DNA of 64,000 nt from Marvania coccoides. Its lineage: Eukaryota > Chlorophyta > Trebouxiophyceae > Chlorellales > Chlorellaceae. Position 1 is the first letter of the stretch, and every line of letters begins with the position of its first letter. This document shows, one piece after another, positions 11,632-22,796 of the stretch. The position numbers were made by a program, and so were the translations under genes. The stretch lies in NCBI GenBank assembly GCA_963854735.1, contig OY978099.1, forward strand, positions 310,001-374,000, read 5' to 3'. Under the pieces are notes generated by a model, which saw only the letters and a list, made by a program, of their open reading frames with translations, did no database searches and was not told where the DNA came from.

Positions 11632-12581
11632 ATGGCTGGTTGCACTTGCGGAAAATGCATAAGCGGGTTTTTGAGCCCCACAAATGTAGCAGCGCTGAGC
11701 GAAGCCGCCACTAGCACAGCTAGCATGCTGAGAGACTCGATGCCCGTTTTCCCAAGTGCGTTTTCCCCTCAAAAACTTGACTTCTTCTCAAGCCCGCCAC
11801 TAACCACCCGCTCCTCTCCCCTTGCTCTTCTTTTTTCTTCAGACGGCCAGTGCCTGCACGACCCCGAGGTCTTCCTCCTCAACTACGTCCCCCCTGAGCT
11901 GCGCATCGAGGTAGACAAGCGCTTTGCCGAGGGATACGCAAATTGCATCGACAGCATAGCTTACGTGCTGAGGCAGACCATGGCGCCAAAGCCCAGGATG
12001 GTGGCGCAGTGCGCGGGCATCCTCCCAGGCCTGGACAAAGAGTGAGAGCGTTTTCAGGAGCGAAATAGCATAGTAATAATTATGATGGACGGAAGTCAAA
12101 TACCAAATATGCATTGTCTCCCCCTTGCAGAGCGACGAAGTTTTACTTCTCCAAGGGCGGTACGGCAGAGTACGCTCTGGACGCGGTGGTGGGGCAGTGC
12201 GAGGGAGAGAACGGCGGCGCAGGCCCGCCCTGCAAAAACGACGGTATGCACTTTCTTTCTTTTTTGGTGATTTTGGGTGACTTTTTCGGCGTCCTCCTGC
12301 CGCTGATGCAACTTTGTTGAGCATATGTCTACTGGGCTTTTTGCAGCGCTGCAAAGCTGGCCCTAAAATCGTCAGGTCGTACTTATTTGATTGACACCAA
12401 TCATCGCTGTTGCTTTTCTCGATTTGCAGGCAACTGGGAGCTCCTGCGGCAGCACCTGTTTGCCAATTCTGCGTTCTGGCCGTGTGGGCCGTACCCCATG
12501 GACGACGAAGATCAGGGCGAGGAAGCAGGCGATGGATGGACGTACTATGACACGTCCAACTGGAAACCCCCTCAAAAGTAG
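11632..12581 (+). CDS. Unknown protein with an N-terminal CxCGxC motif
   Basis: Exons 11632-11755, 11843-12041, 12131-12243 and 12430-12581 encode 195 residues. The first intron could be read through in frame, but its CAA|GTGCGT donor and long polypyrimidine tract before CAG make splicing likely. The N-terminus reads MAGCTCGKCISGFLSP, a tight C-x-C-G-x-C-x3-G-x-L-S-P motif that could bind a metal. The middle (GQCLHDPEVFLLNYVPPELRIEVDKRF) is a conserved-looking mixed segment; later Cys (VGQCEGE, GPPCKND, WPCGPYP) are spaced along the chain. The end is acidic and Trp/Tyr-rich. I have seen CxCG-type starts in uncharacterised fungal and algal proteins but cannot name a family. It shares a 254 bp divergent promoter region with TRM13. 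Confidence 0.7.
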
Positions 12582-13094
12582 TAGTATCAATACGACGTGG
12601 GAGTAGTAAACTACTGGAGGAACGGAGTGGCGCCAACGCAGGGTGCATTGGGTTCACTGACTGATCGACACAAAATAATATCTAACAAAGAAAAGGCAGA
12701 AATGTAAGCATCACCCTCAATTGAATAATGTAGCTGCCTTTGAGTGTGTACATGAGAATAATTTCCCCCGTGAATGCGTTCGCTTATATTCAACCGCTGG
12801 CGACTTTTTTTGTTTGGTCCCTTTCGCGCCTCCCCCTCATATCATCATTTATAATGTTATCGTTGTTTTGTGTTTTGACTTTTCTTTTTTTCTCTTCGTA
12901 TTCAAAATGCTCACAAATTTGCCCTTTATGCGTGTACAATGGTAACATGAAAATAATAAAATAAGTAACTATATCACTGGAAGAATAAATCAGTACAAAA
13001 CGAGAAAACAATAATTAACGACGGTGAATAAAAGCATGGTTGAATACAGGATACAGGATGAACGCTGGCTAAGCGAATGCAAAATTGGGTTTTT
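12582..13094. other. Convergent intergenic region
   Basis: AT-rich, between the stop codons of two unknown genes. Nothing recognisable. Confidence 0.5.
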
Positions 13095-13724
13095 TTAGTT
13101 GATAAAAGATGTGGCTGACATCTCTACGTCCTCTGTGAGGCTGTGCTGCGTTGTCAGCCTGAATGCACGGCTCAGCCTGCCGTCGCCGTCGTCAAGGGGT
13201 ACACAATTCCCAGCATTCGCTGACCACGCCGTAATGTGAACTCTGAAGATATTATTCTCCTCGGAAATGCATTTCAAAGGCCTCTCACACTGGCTGCTGC
13301 GGCTGAGAATGTGTTGAATGCTGCTGGAAGGCACGGGCGCTGGGCCTCCAATTTGGAACATGCTGGGCGCATCAGGCTCCACCAGCCGCAGTGACCGCCG
13401 CACAAACTGCCTTCCAAATGCCTCGTTCAAGACGTCGACGTGCATCCTGCGCTCCAGCATGGCCTGACGCTCAGAAGCACGCCGTTGGTGGGGCAGCATC
13501 GTCGCCCGTAGGCGTGCTTGACCCGCGGCGAAAGCGGCCACTGCGTCGGCTTTGGGGGAGGAGGCCTGACGGCCCAGCGCCGTCTCCTCTTCCGCCGAAA
13601 AGGTAGTGTGGAACAGCGGTGCTATCTCTGGCATTGAGTAGCTGACCACCCGCACCGGCAGGTATTCCTCTTCGTCAAGGCTGCACCCCCAATTCTCGGG
13701 GAGCTGATCTTTTGGCTGCTGCAT
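13095..13724 (-). CDS. Unknown protein, single exon
   Basis: An uninterrupted 209-codon frame from ATG at 13724. Its codon usage is GC-rich like the neighbours and unlike the surrounding AT-rich DNA, which argues that it is coding. The N-terminus is acidic (QLPENWGCSLDEEEYLPVRV). The centre is an Ala/Arg/Gln-rich helix (AFAAGQARLRATML through LERRMHVDVLNEAFGRQF), and the C-terminal third is Ser-rich and mixed. No domain is recognised. An upstream exon is possible, because the ATG is not preceded by a stop in a splice-free context that I could verify. It lies about 490 bp from the sulfite reductase gene, divergently oriented. Confidence 0.5.
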   Translation of the reverse strand: MQQPKDQLPENWGCSLDEEEYLPVRVVSYSMPEIAPLFHTTFSAEEETALGRQASSPKADAVAAFAAGQARLRATMLPHQRRASERQAMLERRMHVDVLNEAFGRQFVRRSLRLVEPDAPSMFQIGGPAPVPSSSIQHILSRSSQCERPLKCISEENNIFRVHITAWSANAGNCVPLDDGDGRLSRAFRLTTQHSLTEDVEMSATSFIN

Positions 13725-14213
13725 GAATGGGGAATAATCATCCTTAAGTGTCAGCTCAGCTCTGCTACCTCTGCCACGATGGTGGCATTAAAAACATCAA
13801 ACTCACCGGAAAGGTGCGTCGGCGAAACAAATGCCCCAGTCTGTCAACCACGCTTCGCCTGCGGCCTCCCATTGCTCCCTTAAGAAGAATTTGTGTTGCT
13901 CAAAAGTTTCATCTTGTTTTGTACAGCTATCCACGCTTCACTGGGGCCGCTGCCCGCTTGGACAGCAGGACAAGCCAAGACCGCAGAAGGCTGGGATATC
14001 CAGAAATCGAAACAGAAACGCTCACAGTCAATCGAAGCAAAAAGTCAAACAAGGGGGACCAGAAGAAGGTGCTTGCAAAAAAAACGGCGGCGTGCTACAG
14101 CGCTTTGTATAAAATAATTCACGTACATTTGAATTCAGAGAGACGTTGGAGCGCAATTCCGCTGGGTCGATTGCAGCGGCTTACTATATTTTCCTGACAT
14201 TTTCGGCTGCAGC
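13725..14213. other. Divergent promoter region upstream of sulfite reductase
   Basis: Open frames at 13748-14197 are out of register with each other and lack family resemblance. No regulatory motif is identified. Confidence 0.45.
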
Positions 14214-16353
14214 ATGTCCGGGAGCAGTTTTCTCGGCGGCACCGGGCTGCTGCCCTCCCGACAGCCTTGCTTGCCCAGCACAAGTCGCTCCGGCCCCGGC
14301 AAGTCCGTGATCACCTGCGTGGCGACCCCCACCCGGCCCCCCACCTCAAAGGCCCCTAAGCGCTCAAAGGTGGAGCTCATCAAGGAGAAGAGCGACTTCC
14401 TGCGCCACCCGCTCATGCAGGAGCTGGTCACCGAGGCCCCCAGCATCAGCGAGGAGGCGGTGCAGCTCATGAAGTTCCACGGTTCCTACATGCAAGATAA
14501 CAGGGAGCAGCGGACTTTTGGCGCCGGAAAGTCCTACCAGTTCATGATGCGCACGCGCCAGCCGGGCGGCGCGGTCACCAACCAGCTTTACCTCGTCATG
14601 GACGAGCTCGCAGACCTGGTGAGTGGTCGTTATCTCAAGCGCTCGCGTATAATTAGTCATTGTTAGTTTTTAATCAATTTTCCCCCGTCTACGTTTCTTC
14701 ACGGTTTCGTCTAAAACCCTTTTCTTTTTCTCCTTCCAACGCACCCTACTGCAGTATGGCAACGGCACACTGCGTCTCACCACCCGTCAGACCTTCCAGC
14801 TGCACGGCGTGCTGAAACAGAACCTCAAGACCGTGTTCTCCACCGTCGTTAAAAACATGGGGTCCACGCTGGGGGCCTGCGGTGACGTCAACCGCAATGT
14901 TATGTCCCCTCCCGCGCCCTACACCAACCGCCCCGACTACGCTGCGGTGGAAAAGATGGCCAACGACATAGCGGACCTGCTGGCCCCTCAAAGCGGCGCC
15001 TACTACGACGTGTGGCTGGATGGGGAAAAGTACTTCAGCCACGAGATGGAGAACCCCGCGGTGACGGAGGCGCGTGCCTTCAACGGCTTTGGCACCAACT
15101 TTGAGGGCAGCCCAGAGCCGATCTACGGCAACCTGTTTTTGCCGCGCAAGTTCAAGGTGGCGGTGACCGTGCCTGGGGACAACTCGGTGGACCTGTTCAC
15201 CAACGACCTGGCTCTGGTGCTGGTGACCGCGCCCGACGGCAGCGTGGAGGGGTACAACTTTTTGGTGGGCGGCGGCATGGGGCGCTCGCACGGCAAGAAG
15301 ACGACTTTCCCGCGGCTGGCGGACCCGCTTGGGTTCGTGAAGGCGGAGGACGTGTTCCACGCGGTCAAGGCGGTGGTGGCGGTGCAGCGCGACTACGGGC
15401 GGCGAGACGACCGTAAGCAGGCCCGCCTCAAGTACCTGGTGCATGAGTGGGGGCTCCACAAGTTCAAGGTGGTGACCGAGCAGTACTTTGGCAAGAAGAT
15501 GGAGGCGTTTCGGCCGCTGCCCGCGTGGGAGTTCAAGGACTACCTGGGGTGGATCGAGCAGGGCGATGGGCGGCTGGCGTACGGCATCTACGTCCAGAAC
15601 GGCCGCGTCAAGGGCGAGGCCAAGCGCGCGCTGCGCAACATCATCGAGCGCTACGAGATCCCGGTGGCCATCACCCCCAACCAGAACCTGATCCTGCGCA
15701 ACATTGCGCCCTCGTGGAAGGACGACATTCTGTCGACCCTGGGGGCTGCTGGGGTCAAAGACGTGGCGGAATGGGACCCCATCGAGGCCACCTCCATGGC
15801 CTGCCCCGCGCTGCCGCTGTGCGGGCTGGCCATCGCCGAGGCGGAACGCGGCCTGCCCGATGTCAACGCCCGCCTCAGGGCGGTGATGGACAGGCTGGGC
15901 CTGGACAAATCCGAGAGCTTCGTGGTGCGCATGACGGGGTGCCCCAACGGTTGCGCGCGGCCGTACAGCGCGGAGCTGGGCTTTGTGGGCGACGGCCCCA
16001 ACTCGTACCAGATCTGGCTGGGCGGGTCGCCGGCAGCAACGCGGCTGGCGGAGCAGTACGCCGACCGCGTCAAGCTCAAGGACTTTGAGACCTTCTTCGA
16101 GCCGCTGCTCGCGCTGTTCAAGGCGCAGCGCAGGGGCCCCAGCGAGACATTTGGCGATTTCTGCGCAAGGGTAGGGTTTGGGGCCCTGCGCGCCCAGCAG
16201 GCGTCCTACATCTCCCCTGACGCCGCCAAGACGCTGCCCAAGGTGGGCGTGGCGGTCGACGTGGCGGACGCGCTCAAGGCGGCAGCCACCAGCAGCGGAA
16301 AGAGCGAAGAGCAGCTGGCCACCGAGGCCATCCGTGCGTACCTCAAAATGTAG
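14214..16353 (+). CDS. SIR: Ferredoxin-dependent sulfite reductase, plastid
   Basis: Exons 14214-14618 and 14755-16353 encode 667 residues, a normal plant SiR length. The enzyme reduces sulfite to sulfide with six electrons from ferredoxin in the plastid, in assimilatory sulfur metabolism. The first 50-60 residues are Ser/Arg/Pro-rich and fit a transit peptide. The core shows paired ferrodoxin-like and SiR domains: [13 protein letters not shown] marks the first half, and siroheme/4Fe-4S ligands are ACPALPLC (C-x5-C) and [11 protein letters not shown] (C-x3-C). The C-terminus carries an extra 40-residue helical tail ([20 protein letters not shown]). The presence of QTFQLHG and overall length favour SiR over nitrite reductase. 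The second exon alone covers 80% of the protein. Confidence 0.95.
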
Positions 16354-17164
16354 AAAAAGAAACGAAGAAAATAGGAAAAATAATAGCGATTAAAACCGCC
16401 ACCTTTTACCAGTTAAAAGTATACTACTTTTTTTCTTCAACTCCTTTGTGTTTTTGTTCGTGAGTCCCTGCTGTGCAGTTTGTGCAGCCAGCCAAGTCAT
16501 ATTAGGAGGAAAACTGAGCATTGTATGGCATCAACGGGCTCTGGCTTCCTCAAACTCATTTCGCTACATTTTTTAAATTGTTTTGTGCTAGATTGTGCTG
16601 TGTTGGTCAAGCATCGTGGTCGTTGGTTTAGTTTGATTGTTTGTGCCTTGCTCAGGAGGCGACATAATTCTTCTGTAAATTGATTAATTAAGAATAGTAG
16701 TAGAGCTGAGCATGGAGAGAAATAGCTGTGGGAGATAACATACAATCTATATGAAAAATTTGTATTAGTTTAGTTTAGCATTGCCGTTGCTGGCTGAATG
16801 CCGCCGGAAGAGCCCAGCCCAAGCACGGGGTCCCATATGGGCATTTTTTTTTTGGTGGCTGCGACGGGGGCTGGAATACTACTACTTTCTTCTAGTTGCG
16901 TAGTTACACAGGCTGGCTTTCCAGTGGCCACGTGGCGAAACGAAAATAAAGACGAAATCAATTTCCCAAGCGTAATGCAGTTTGCAAAATCATGATAAAT
17001 ATGGGAGCGATGCTGCACACCTCAATTTGTTGGACGGTCGTGCAAATCGATACATTTTGATTTATTTTCTCAATCCCCCACAAAAATTAATTTTTGTATT
17101 CGCGAATCAGCAGGTTTAAGCAAGCTGGTTGCATTAAAAAATCGGTATAATTGCCGTTGCAACA
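16354..17164. other. Intergenic, no feature recognised
   Basis: AT-rich, holding the sulfite reductase 3' region and the promoter of the downstream methyltransferase. No gene or repeat is supported. Confidence 0.5.
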
Positions 17165-18378
17165 ATGCCCAGGCCGCGCGGTGACGCATTCGAGGATTTG
17201 GCCGGAGTGTGGGATTCTCGGCCGCTGATGGAGGAGCTGGTGGACGCAGCTGCCAAGGTGGGGGGGGGGGGGGGGGGGGCGGGGAACACTCTGTCTTCAT
17301 GTTGGTCTGAATATTGCGTTGCAGTTTGTGAACGTGATGACTACCTGCAGGCTTTGATCGACGGCGGCATTGTGGGACCCAGCGATTCATGCCTAGACGT
17401 TGGAAGCGGCACGGGGCTGCTTTGCGAAGCCATCGCCGATTCTGTGCTGGACGTCATCGGCGTGGACAACAGCTCGTCTATGGCAAGAAAGATGCGAATT
17501 TATTTGTTTGATTTGGAATTTCCCAGACCCATCTCGCCGCCGCACAGTCTCCCAAGGGCACTCCCCCAAGGGCAGATCGAATGCCAGAGTCTATTTTATT
17601 TCACCCATAACGTATGCATCCATTTTTAATCTTGCCTCGCAGGTTGATGAGTTTCGTTACAAGCTGTTTGAGCCGGGATTCCCGAGAAACGTGAGCTGCG
17701 TGCTGGGGGATATTTCCAAGGAGCAATATTTGCTGGGGGAGGCGCGCTTCGACCGCATCATCTCGCACATGACCTTCCACCACCTACCGCACATTCCAGG
17801 CAAGGATATGGGAAATAATGGGACGTTTCATTTTTGCACACTGTGGCACGCCGTTGACGGCATGTGGAACCCGTCCAGCCTCGATATGATGCCAGCTGAT
17901 TTCCCTTTTGGGGGGGGGGAGAAAACCCGCCTTTTGCCTCATTCAATCGTTTTTGTTTCTTCCCCGTATTTGCAGAGATGCTGGCTGCGATTGTTGAGCA
18001 CCTGAAGCCTGGCGGCATTTTGGCGGTGTCGGATCTTCTCTTTTCTGAGCACTCCCACCGCTACCACAACGCTGCAGGCGTTCACACCGTGTGCCACCGC
18101 GGGGGTTTTTCGCTAGAGGAAATGGAAAAGTACTTCAAAAGTAGGTTTTGAAGTTTTTGCTAAAATTCATTCTTGTCACGAGCATTTTTACTTTATTTTT
18201 GCTGAAAATCGAGCTATCTAAAACCCTTGCAGAGGCTGGATTGGTGGATGTGCAGGTGCGAGCTCTGCATGATTTTGAGAAGCCGGCAGAAGACAACCCA
18301 GCTGAGGTGGTGTCGTTTCAGCTGTTTATGGCCACCGGCAAGAAGTCTTTCATGGAGGTGGAGAGCGGGGTAGAATGA
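17165..18378 (+). CDS. Class I SAM-dependent methyltransferase with two GC-AG introns
   Basis: Exons 17165-17257, 17351-17482, 17643-17799, 17976-18140 and 18233-18378 encode 230 residues. The SAM fold is clear: motif I CLDVGSGTGLL, the acidic end of beta-2 (VIGVDNSSSM), and FDRIISHMTFHHLPH followed by HLKPGGILAVSDLL. This is a UbiE/type-11-like layout; the substrate is unknown. Introns 2 and 3 start with GC, not GT (ATG|GCAAGA and CCAG|GCAAGG). No in-phase GT donor exists nearby, and splicing there restores VDNSSSMVDEF and HIPEMLAAIVEHL. Intron 1 begins with a GT donor running straight into an uninterrupted G tract. The gene's last exon (EAGLVDVQVRALHDF) supplies the usual C-terminal strand. 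Confidence 0.8.
17260..17280 (+). repeat. Homopolymeric G tract at a 5' splice site
   Basis: Immediately after the GT donor of intron 1 of the methyltransferase gene, about 19-20 consecutive G with a single interrupting C, then GGGG. It could form a G-quadruplex in RNA and is a likely assembly-error site. Confidence 0.9.
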
Positions 18379-19367
18379 ATGTATATGTTGCTACAAATTC
18401 TGCTGTACCAGATGTTAAACTAAACTATAAATTGAAGCTTGCAAGATTACCGTTTTTCCCCTTCATATCCCCAGTTGTGGTTGGGGGGAGTTAGAGCGTA
18501 GCTAGCGAGTAATTGGCTGAATTTTTTCGCCCTTAAATTAGGGAGTGTAGAATTTGAGCTGGGGGTTTTGGAGCTGCACGAAGGGAGAACAAATGAAGAA
18601 AACAGGAATGTAATTAGTAGTGTGCGCTGTGAAAATAATGTTGTTTGAATATGTCCTGATTGATGGGGGAAATGGAAGTAACTACGAGCCAATGTAGCAA
18701 TACGCTCTTTTCTCACTTGCCATCATTGCAGCTGTTGACAACGAGCAGGGAATTTGCTCGGCAATTGCCGTTGCAACGAATTTTCCTCGATAAACTATTA
18801 TTAAGCTATTAAGTTGGATTAAAATCCCCCTTCTCTGCAAGCAGAATGCTGCGACAGTGCTAATACTGCCACTTTTTGCTGCTATCGAGAGTGGTTGCAG
18901 TAGTGTCAACTAATATATGAAGCATCTTTATTGGTACCTCATGCCGCGGTGGACATCTCGCGTATGATCTGAGCCTGATACCATAGGCAGGGTTGTCAGC
19001 CACTGTTTCTTCTATTGCTGCACACAGCCCCCTTCAATCTCCCCAGTTGTTGGTCAACAAGCCTCAAGGCGCCGGCGCTCAAAACTCATATGTCTCTCTC
19101 ACTCATCAGCGAGCAGAACGCTCTTTTTAAGCTTAGGTTTGCTTTGAAGCTCGTCAGTTGTAAATTTTCATGCCAATTCCAACCCGTTTGCCGTGTCAAA
19201 GCCGCGGCACAGCCACTAAATTCATCATGTATGACTGGTTGGTGGACATTCTCATCATTAGTCCTCCCGCGAGCGACGTCCCAGCAAAATTAGAATAATT
19301 TAAACAGTTGTATAGTGTTGACTCGGCTCGCCAGTCTCTCTTTCGCCCACCACTGTCCCTATTAAAA
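18379..19367. other. Intergenic, no feature recognised
   Basis: AT-rich sequence upstream of MoaE. Short frames at 18447-18716 (-) and 19015-19293 (+) show no domain, no splice context and no GC-rich coding signal. Confidence 0.5.
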
Positions 19368-19946
19368 ATGGCGATCAAAAAACTCTCGGACCAATTCTCC
19401 TTCGCCGAGATTTCCCCCGCAGACCTGGACATCGCCAAGTACGTGGGGTGGGTGGGTGACCCTGGCGCCGGCGCCATCGCCACGTTCACTGGGGTCACCC
19501 GCGACACCTTTGACGGCAAGCGAGTGGAGCGCCTCGAGTATGAAGCGTACGTCCCTATGGCGGTCAAAAAGCTGCAGGAGCTGTGCCACGAAGCGCTGCA
19601 GCGGTGGGATCTGAAGAAGGTGGCAGTTGCGCATCGCACAGGTGTAGTGCTGGTGGGTGAGGCCTCGGTCGTCATTGCAGCATCGTCAGCACACAGAAGA
19701 GAAGCCCTGGAGGTGCGGCAGCTGCGCTTGAAATAACAATAAAGTATTTAATGAATTTTAATATTCTTTAAAATATTATTTGCCTTAATTTTGCACAAAT
19801 TTTTGCAGGCAGTGCATTGGGCCATTGACGAGCTAAAAGCCACCATTCCCATCTGGAAAAAGGAGTTTTTCGAGGGCGGGGAGGTGTGGAAGGAAAACGC
19901 AGAATCCAGGGCCAGACTATTAGGCGAGAAAGCCGCCGCCAGTTGA
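19368..19946 (+). CDS. CNX6: Molybdopterin synthase large (catalytic) subunit, MoaE / MOCS2B / CNX6
   Basis: Exons 19368-19712 and 19809-19946 encode 160 residues, the usual size. With the thiocarboxylated small subunit it inserts the dithiolene sulfurs into precursor Z to make molybdopterin, needed by nitrate reductase, sulfite oxidase and xanthine dehydrogenase. Family signatures are [12 protein letters not shown] near the start, [38 protein letters not shown], and after the intron [21 protein letters not shown], which holds the catalytic Lys region (WKKE). The small subunit gene is not in the window. The fit is strong across the whole length. Confidence 0.95.
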
Positions 19947-20117
19947 AGCCGGTGGTACGATGGTTTAATAAAATAACGTTTCTTTTACATGTATGGTTTT
20001 TATTATTCAATGTGTACAATAATATACATACGATTCCGTTTATTCATTCATTTCTTATTTATAAAAACATAAAGTTGTGTTGCAAGTTTATAGCACCAAT
20101 ACATAATAATTTAATTA

Positions 20118-21050
20118 TCAAGTTTTTCCTTCAAGTATCGAGGCTTCAATTTTGCCGCTGCTGACGTCCCGCAGGGCGCGACACAGCGCCTCCGCTTGGT
20201 CTGCCTCCACTGAGAGCGTCAGCGCCACCCTTCCTTCATCGCTCTCGTAATCTTCGCTTAACCTCCTTGCCCCTCTCTGCTCCACAACTTGGAACGCCAC
20301 TGCAAAAAGAAAATATATAAGTGTAACCAAGAAATTAGGTTGAAAAATCGCGTATAAGTAGATAAAGCATGCAATTTTCCTTATTTTCCATACACCCAAC
20401 CACCCCCACTGACCTCCTAATGATTCGAAAGGCACAGCAGCTCGCACGCTCGCCATGGCGCTGACCTCCCGCTGTGGGGCGTCCCGCAGCACCGCTCTTG
20501 CCGCCCCTCCGTACGCCCGCACAAGCCCCCCTGTCCCAAGCTTTACTCCTCCGAAAAATCGAGTCACCATCACGCACACGGTGTCCAGCCCTTCCCCTTC
20601 GATTGCCGCCAATATTGGCCTCCCTGCGGTTCCCCCCGGCTCGCCGTCGTCGCTGCTGCGGTAGTTTGCGCCCACTTTGAAGGCGTAGCAGTTGTGCGAA
20701 GCAGAGAGGTCACGGCGTGAGGCGACGCGTGCCAAAGCCTCTTCTGCGCTTTCTACGCGCCAAGCCCACGCAATGAAGCGAGAGTGCTTCACCTCGGTGG
20801 CGACGCAGTGCTCCTCGCAGTCCAACGTCACCAGCCTGAATATCAAGAAAAGAGGGGGGGAGGGCAGCCACTGGGGCGGTGAAGGAAAATTACACAGGAA
20901 AAGAGCGAAATGTGAAGGGTTGGCGCACCTGGAGGCTGTCGAGGCGCATCGAATATGATGTCGAGCAGCCCTACGAGAGCTTGTTCGTGCAAAAGGAGCG
21001 AGTTGAAGGATGCGTAGGCTGGCCCGAGAAAAATGAGAAGGAGGGGGCAT
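20118..21050 (-). CDS. YigZ/IMPACT family protein (UPF0029), probably organellar
   Basis: Exons 21050-20929, 20835-20414 and 20299-20118 encode 241 residues. The UPF0029 domain runs from about residue 45 with HSRFIAWAWRV, SHNCYAFKVG, SDDGEPGGTAGRPIL and TRFFGGVKLGTGGLVRAYG, all diagnostic. A C-terminal DUF1949-like half (GRVALTLSVEADQAEAL) gives the two-domain bacterial YigZ layout rather than the RWD-plus-IMPACT layout of eukaryotic Gcn1 regulators. The first 40 residues are Arg/Ser-rich and acidic-free (FSRASLRILQLAPFARTSSRR), consistent with a mitochondrial or plastid transit peptide. I chose ATG 21050 for that reason; an in-frame ATG at 21110 is also possible. Biochemical role is not firmly known. 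Confidence 0.88.
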   Translation of the reverse strand: MPPPSHFSRASLRILQLAPFARTSSRRAARHHIRCASTASRCANPSHFALFLCNFPSPPQWLPSPPLFLIFRLVTLDCEEHCVATEVKHSRFIAWAWRVESAEEALARVASRRDLSASHNCYAFKVGANYRSSDDGEPGGTAGRPILAAIEGEGLDTVCVMVTRFFGGVKLGTGGLVRAYGGAARAVLRDAPQREVSAMASVRAAVPFESLGGQWGWLGVWKIRKIACFIYLYAIFQPNFLVTLIYFLFAVAFQVVEQRGARRLSEDYESDEGRVALTLSVEADQAEALCRALRDVSSGKIEASILEGKT

Positions 21051-21477
21051 GACGCCCCGGGGTGGTGAATGGTCGGCCCTTGCACACGTTTTGATGATTG
21101 TTAAATTCAAATTGGAGGCGTTGTCGAGCTATCCAGCTTAATAATCAAGCACTTTTCTTTTGAAATTGTAGACAACACGCTCCCTCCTCCATTCTCCCCG
21201 CATTTCAAAATTGTGGTGAAAAACAGAACGGCGAGAGCCTCATTAGGAGGCGCGCACGGCCTCTCTTATTTCATCCACCGCACACCCAAATTGTTTCAAA
21301 ATCGAACAAAATTTTCTGATTTTTTCAAGCCTGTGTTGCTATTCACATATCTTTCTCCCCAGACCACAATTTGTCAGTTGCCTTCAAAAATTTGGAGATT
21401 TTTGCCATCGCTGGTACATCACTTTTTTCCTTCTGACTGCGAGATTGACAAACCCATCCTTTTATTTAAATTAAAAC
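21051..21477. other. Divergent promoter region
   Basis: AT-rich spacer between the YigZ-like gene and the copper transporter. No copper-response element could be assigned with confidence. Confidence 0.4.
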
Positions 21478-22796
21478 ATGGCGCTTCGAATCGTCAGAGC
21501 CGTGCTCCTTGTGGCTGCCCTGCTGGCGGGCCCTTCCGCCGCTCAGGAGGACTGCTTCATTAATCCCACCCAGACATCTTGCACCTCCTTTGTCATGCCA
21601 GACGCAGAAATCGTCCCCGAGCTCACCGGGCTGTGTGGGGATATGCCCTACATGGTGGGCTGCTCCTTGTGGAGCGAGTGCAAGGCGAGTTGTGTCCAAC
21701 ATGTACCTGGCAAGCTTATTTTCGTTTACATAATAATCTCTTTTCAGCCAGTCATTGTCTCTTGCTTACTCATGTTTCTTTTCTTGCCCCCTCCGTACAG
21801 GACGGCGCCTCTGGCGAGTACTGCAAGCCCATGTCCCTCTACGCCACCATCTGCTACGAGATGGAGGGCATGCGGAACTGCGCCAAGTACAACCAACTCT
21901 GCGGAACCGCTGGCTCAGTGGTGGAGCAGTGCACCACCCCGGGCGCACTCCCCAACTCTCCCTCCACCGCTCAGGCCTTCTCTGCCGTGCTGAGCATGTG
22001 CGCAGACCACTCCATGCCAGGCTGCGAGCAGTGCACGTCACGAACTGCCTGCCCCGACCCTATGGCGGTCTACTCGCAAGTGTGCCTGGGCATGCCCAAC
22101 ATGGCCGACTGCGCCGGCTTCTACAAGATGTGTGAGGCTGGCGGGGAGACATTCTCCGATCTGTGCGGCACCGGCGGCACCACGCTGCCGCCTATGAAAA
22201 TGTGGGTGCACGCCGGCATCTCCGACATCCTGCTGTTCAAGGAGTGGGTGCCGCGCACCACGGGCGGCTACATCGGCGCGCTGATCGGCTGCATCGTGGC
22301 GGCAATGTTTGTGCAGGCACTGAAAGCATGGCGGGTGCGCCTGGAAGCCTCCTGGGCTGCGCAGTACCGCGTGGCGTGCTGCGGCACCGGCCCCTCCGCC
22401 GGCAGCCCAGGCTACAAGCCCGACACCCCTCTGCGGGGCGAAGACTCCCAGGCCTCCTCTTTGGACGCTGCAGGCAGCGTGGGAGTGGGCCGGCGCATAG
22501 CTGGCAACATCGCGGAGCTGATGCCTTCAGCCGACCAGATGTGGCGCAACGTGGTACGGGCGGTGTTCACTTGGGTGGTTGTTCTACTCGACTACTCGCT
22601 GATGCTGATTGTCATGTCGTTCAACATCGGAATCATTCTGGCCACCGTCTCCGGCTTCGCCCTGGGGGCGCTGCTGTTTGGGCACATGGGGGAGCGCACG
22701 GGGGCGGGGCCTGCAGCTGCGATGGCAGGCTCGATGGCTCCCGACTCTGGAAATGAGTTGGAGGTCCACTTTGTTCAAGACACGTGCTGCTGTTGA
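21478..22796 (+). CDS. CTR-family copper transporter with a Cys-rich extracellular domain
   Basis: Exons 21478-21684 and 21801-22796 encode about 400 residues. A cleavable signal peptide (LLVAALLAGPSAAQ) precedes about 220 residues containing some 22 Cys and many Met, the style of Chlamydomonas CTR proteins. Three membrane segments follow: GGYIGALIGCIVAAMF, then WVVVLLDYSLMLIVMSFN with the conserved MxxxM (MLIVM), then GFALGALLFG with GxxxG packing. The C-terminus ends in Cys-Cys-Cys, a plausible copper hand-off site. The protein would import Cu(I) at the plasma membrane. The exon 1 donor is uncertain: AAG|GCGAGT (a GC donor) and CAT|GTACCT a few codons later both keep frame, changing the protein by six residues. 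Confidence 0.9.

Noticed and set aside
14746..15459. 237-codon minus-strand ORF, His/Val-rich
   Set aside because: Antisense of the sulfite reductase exon.
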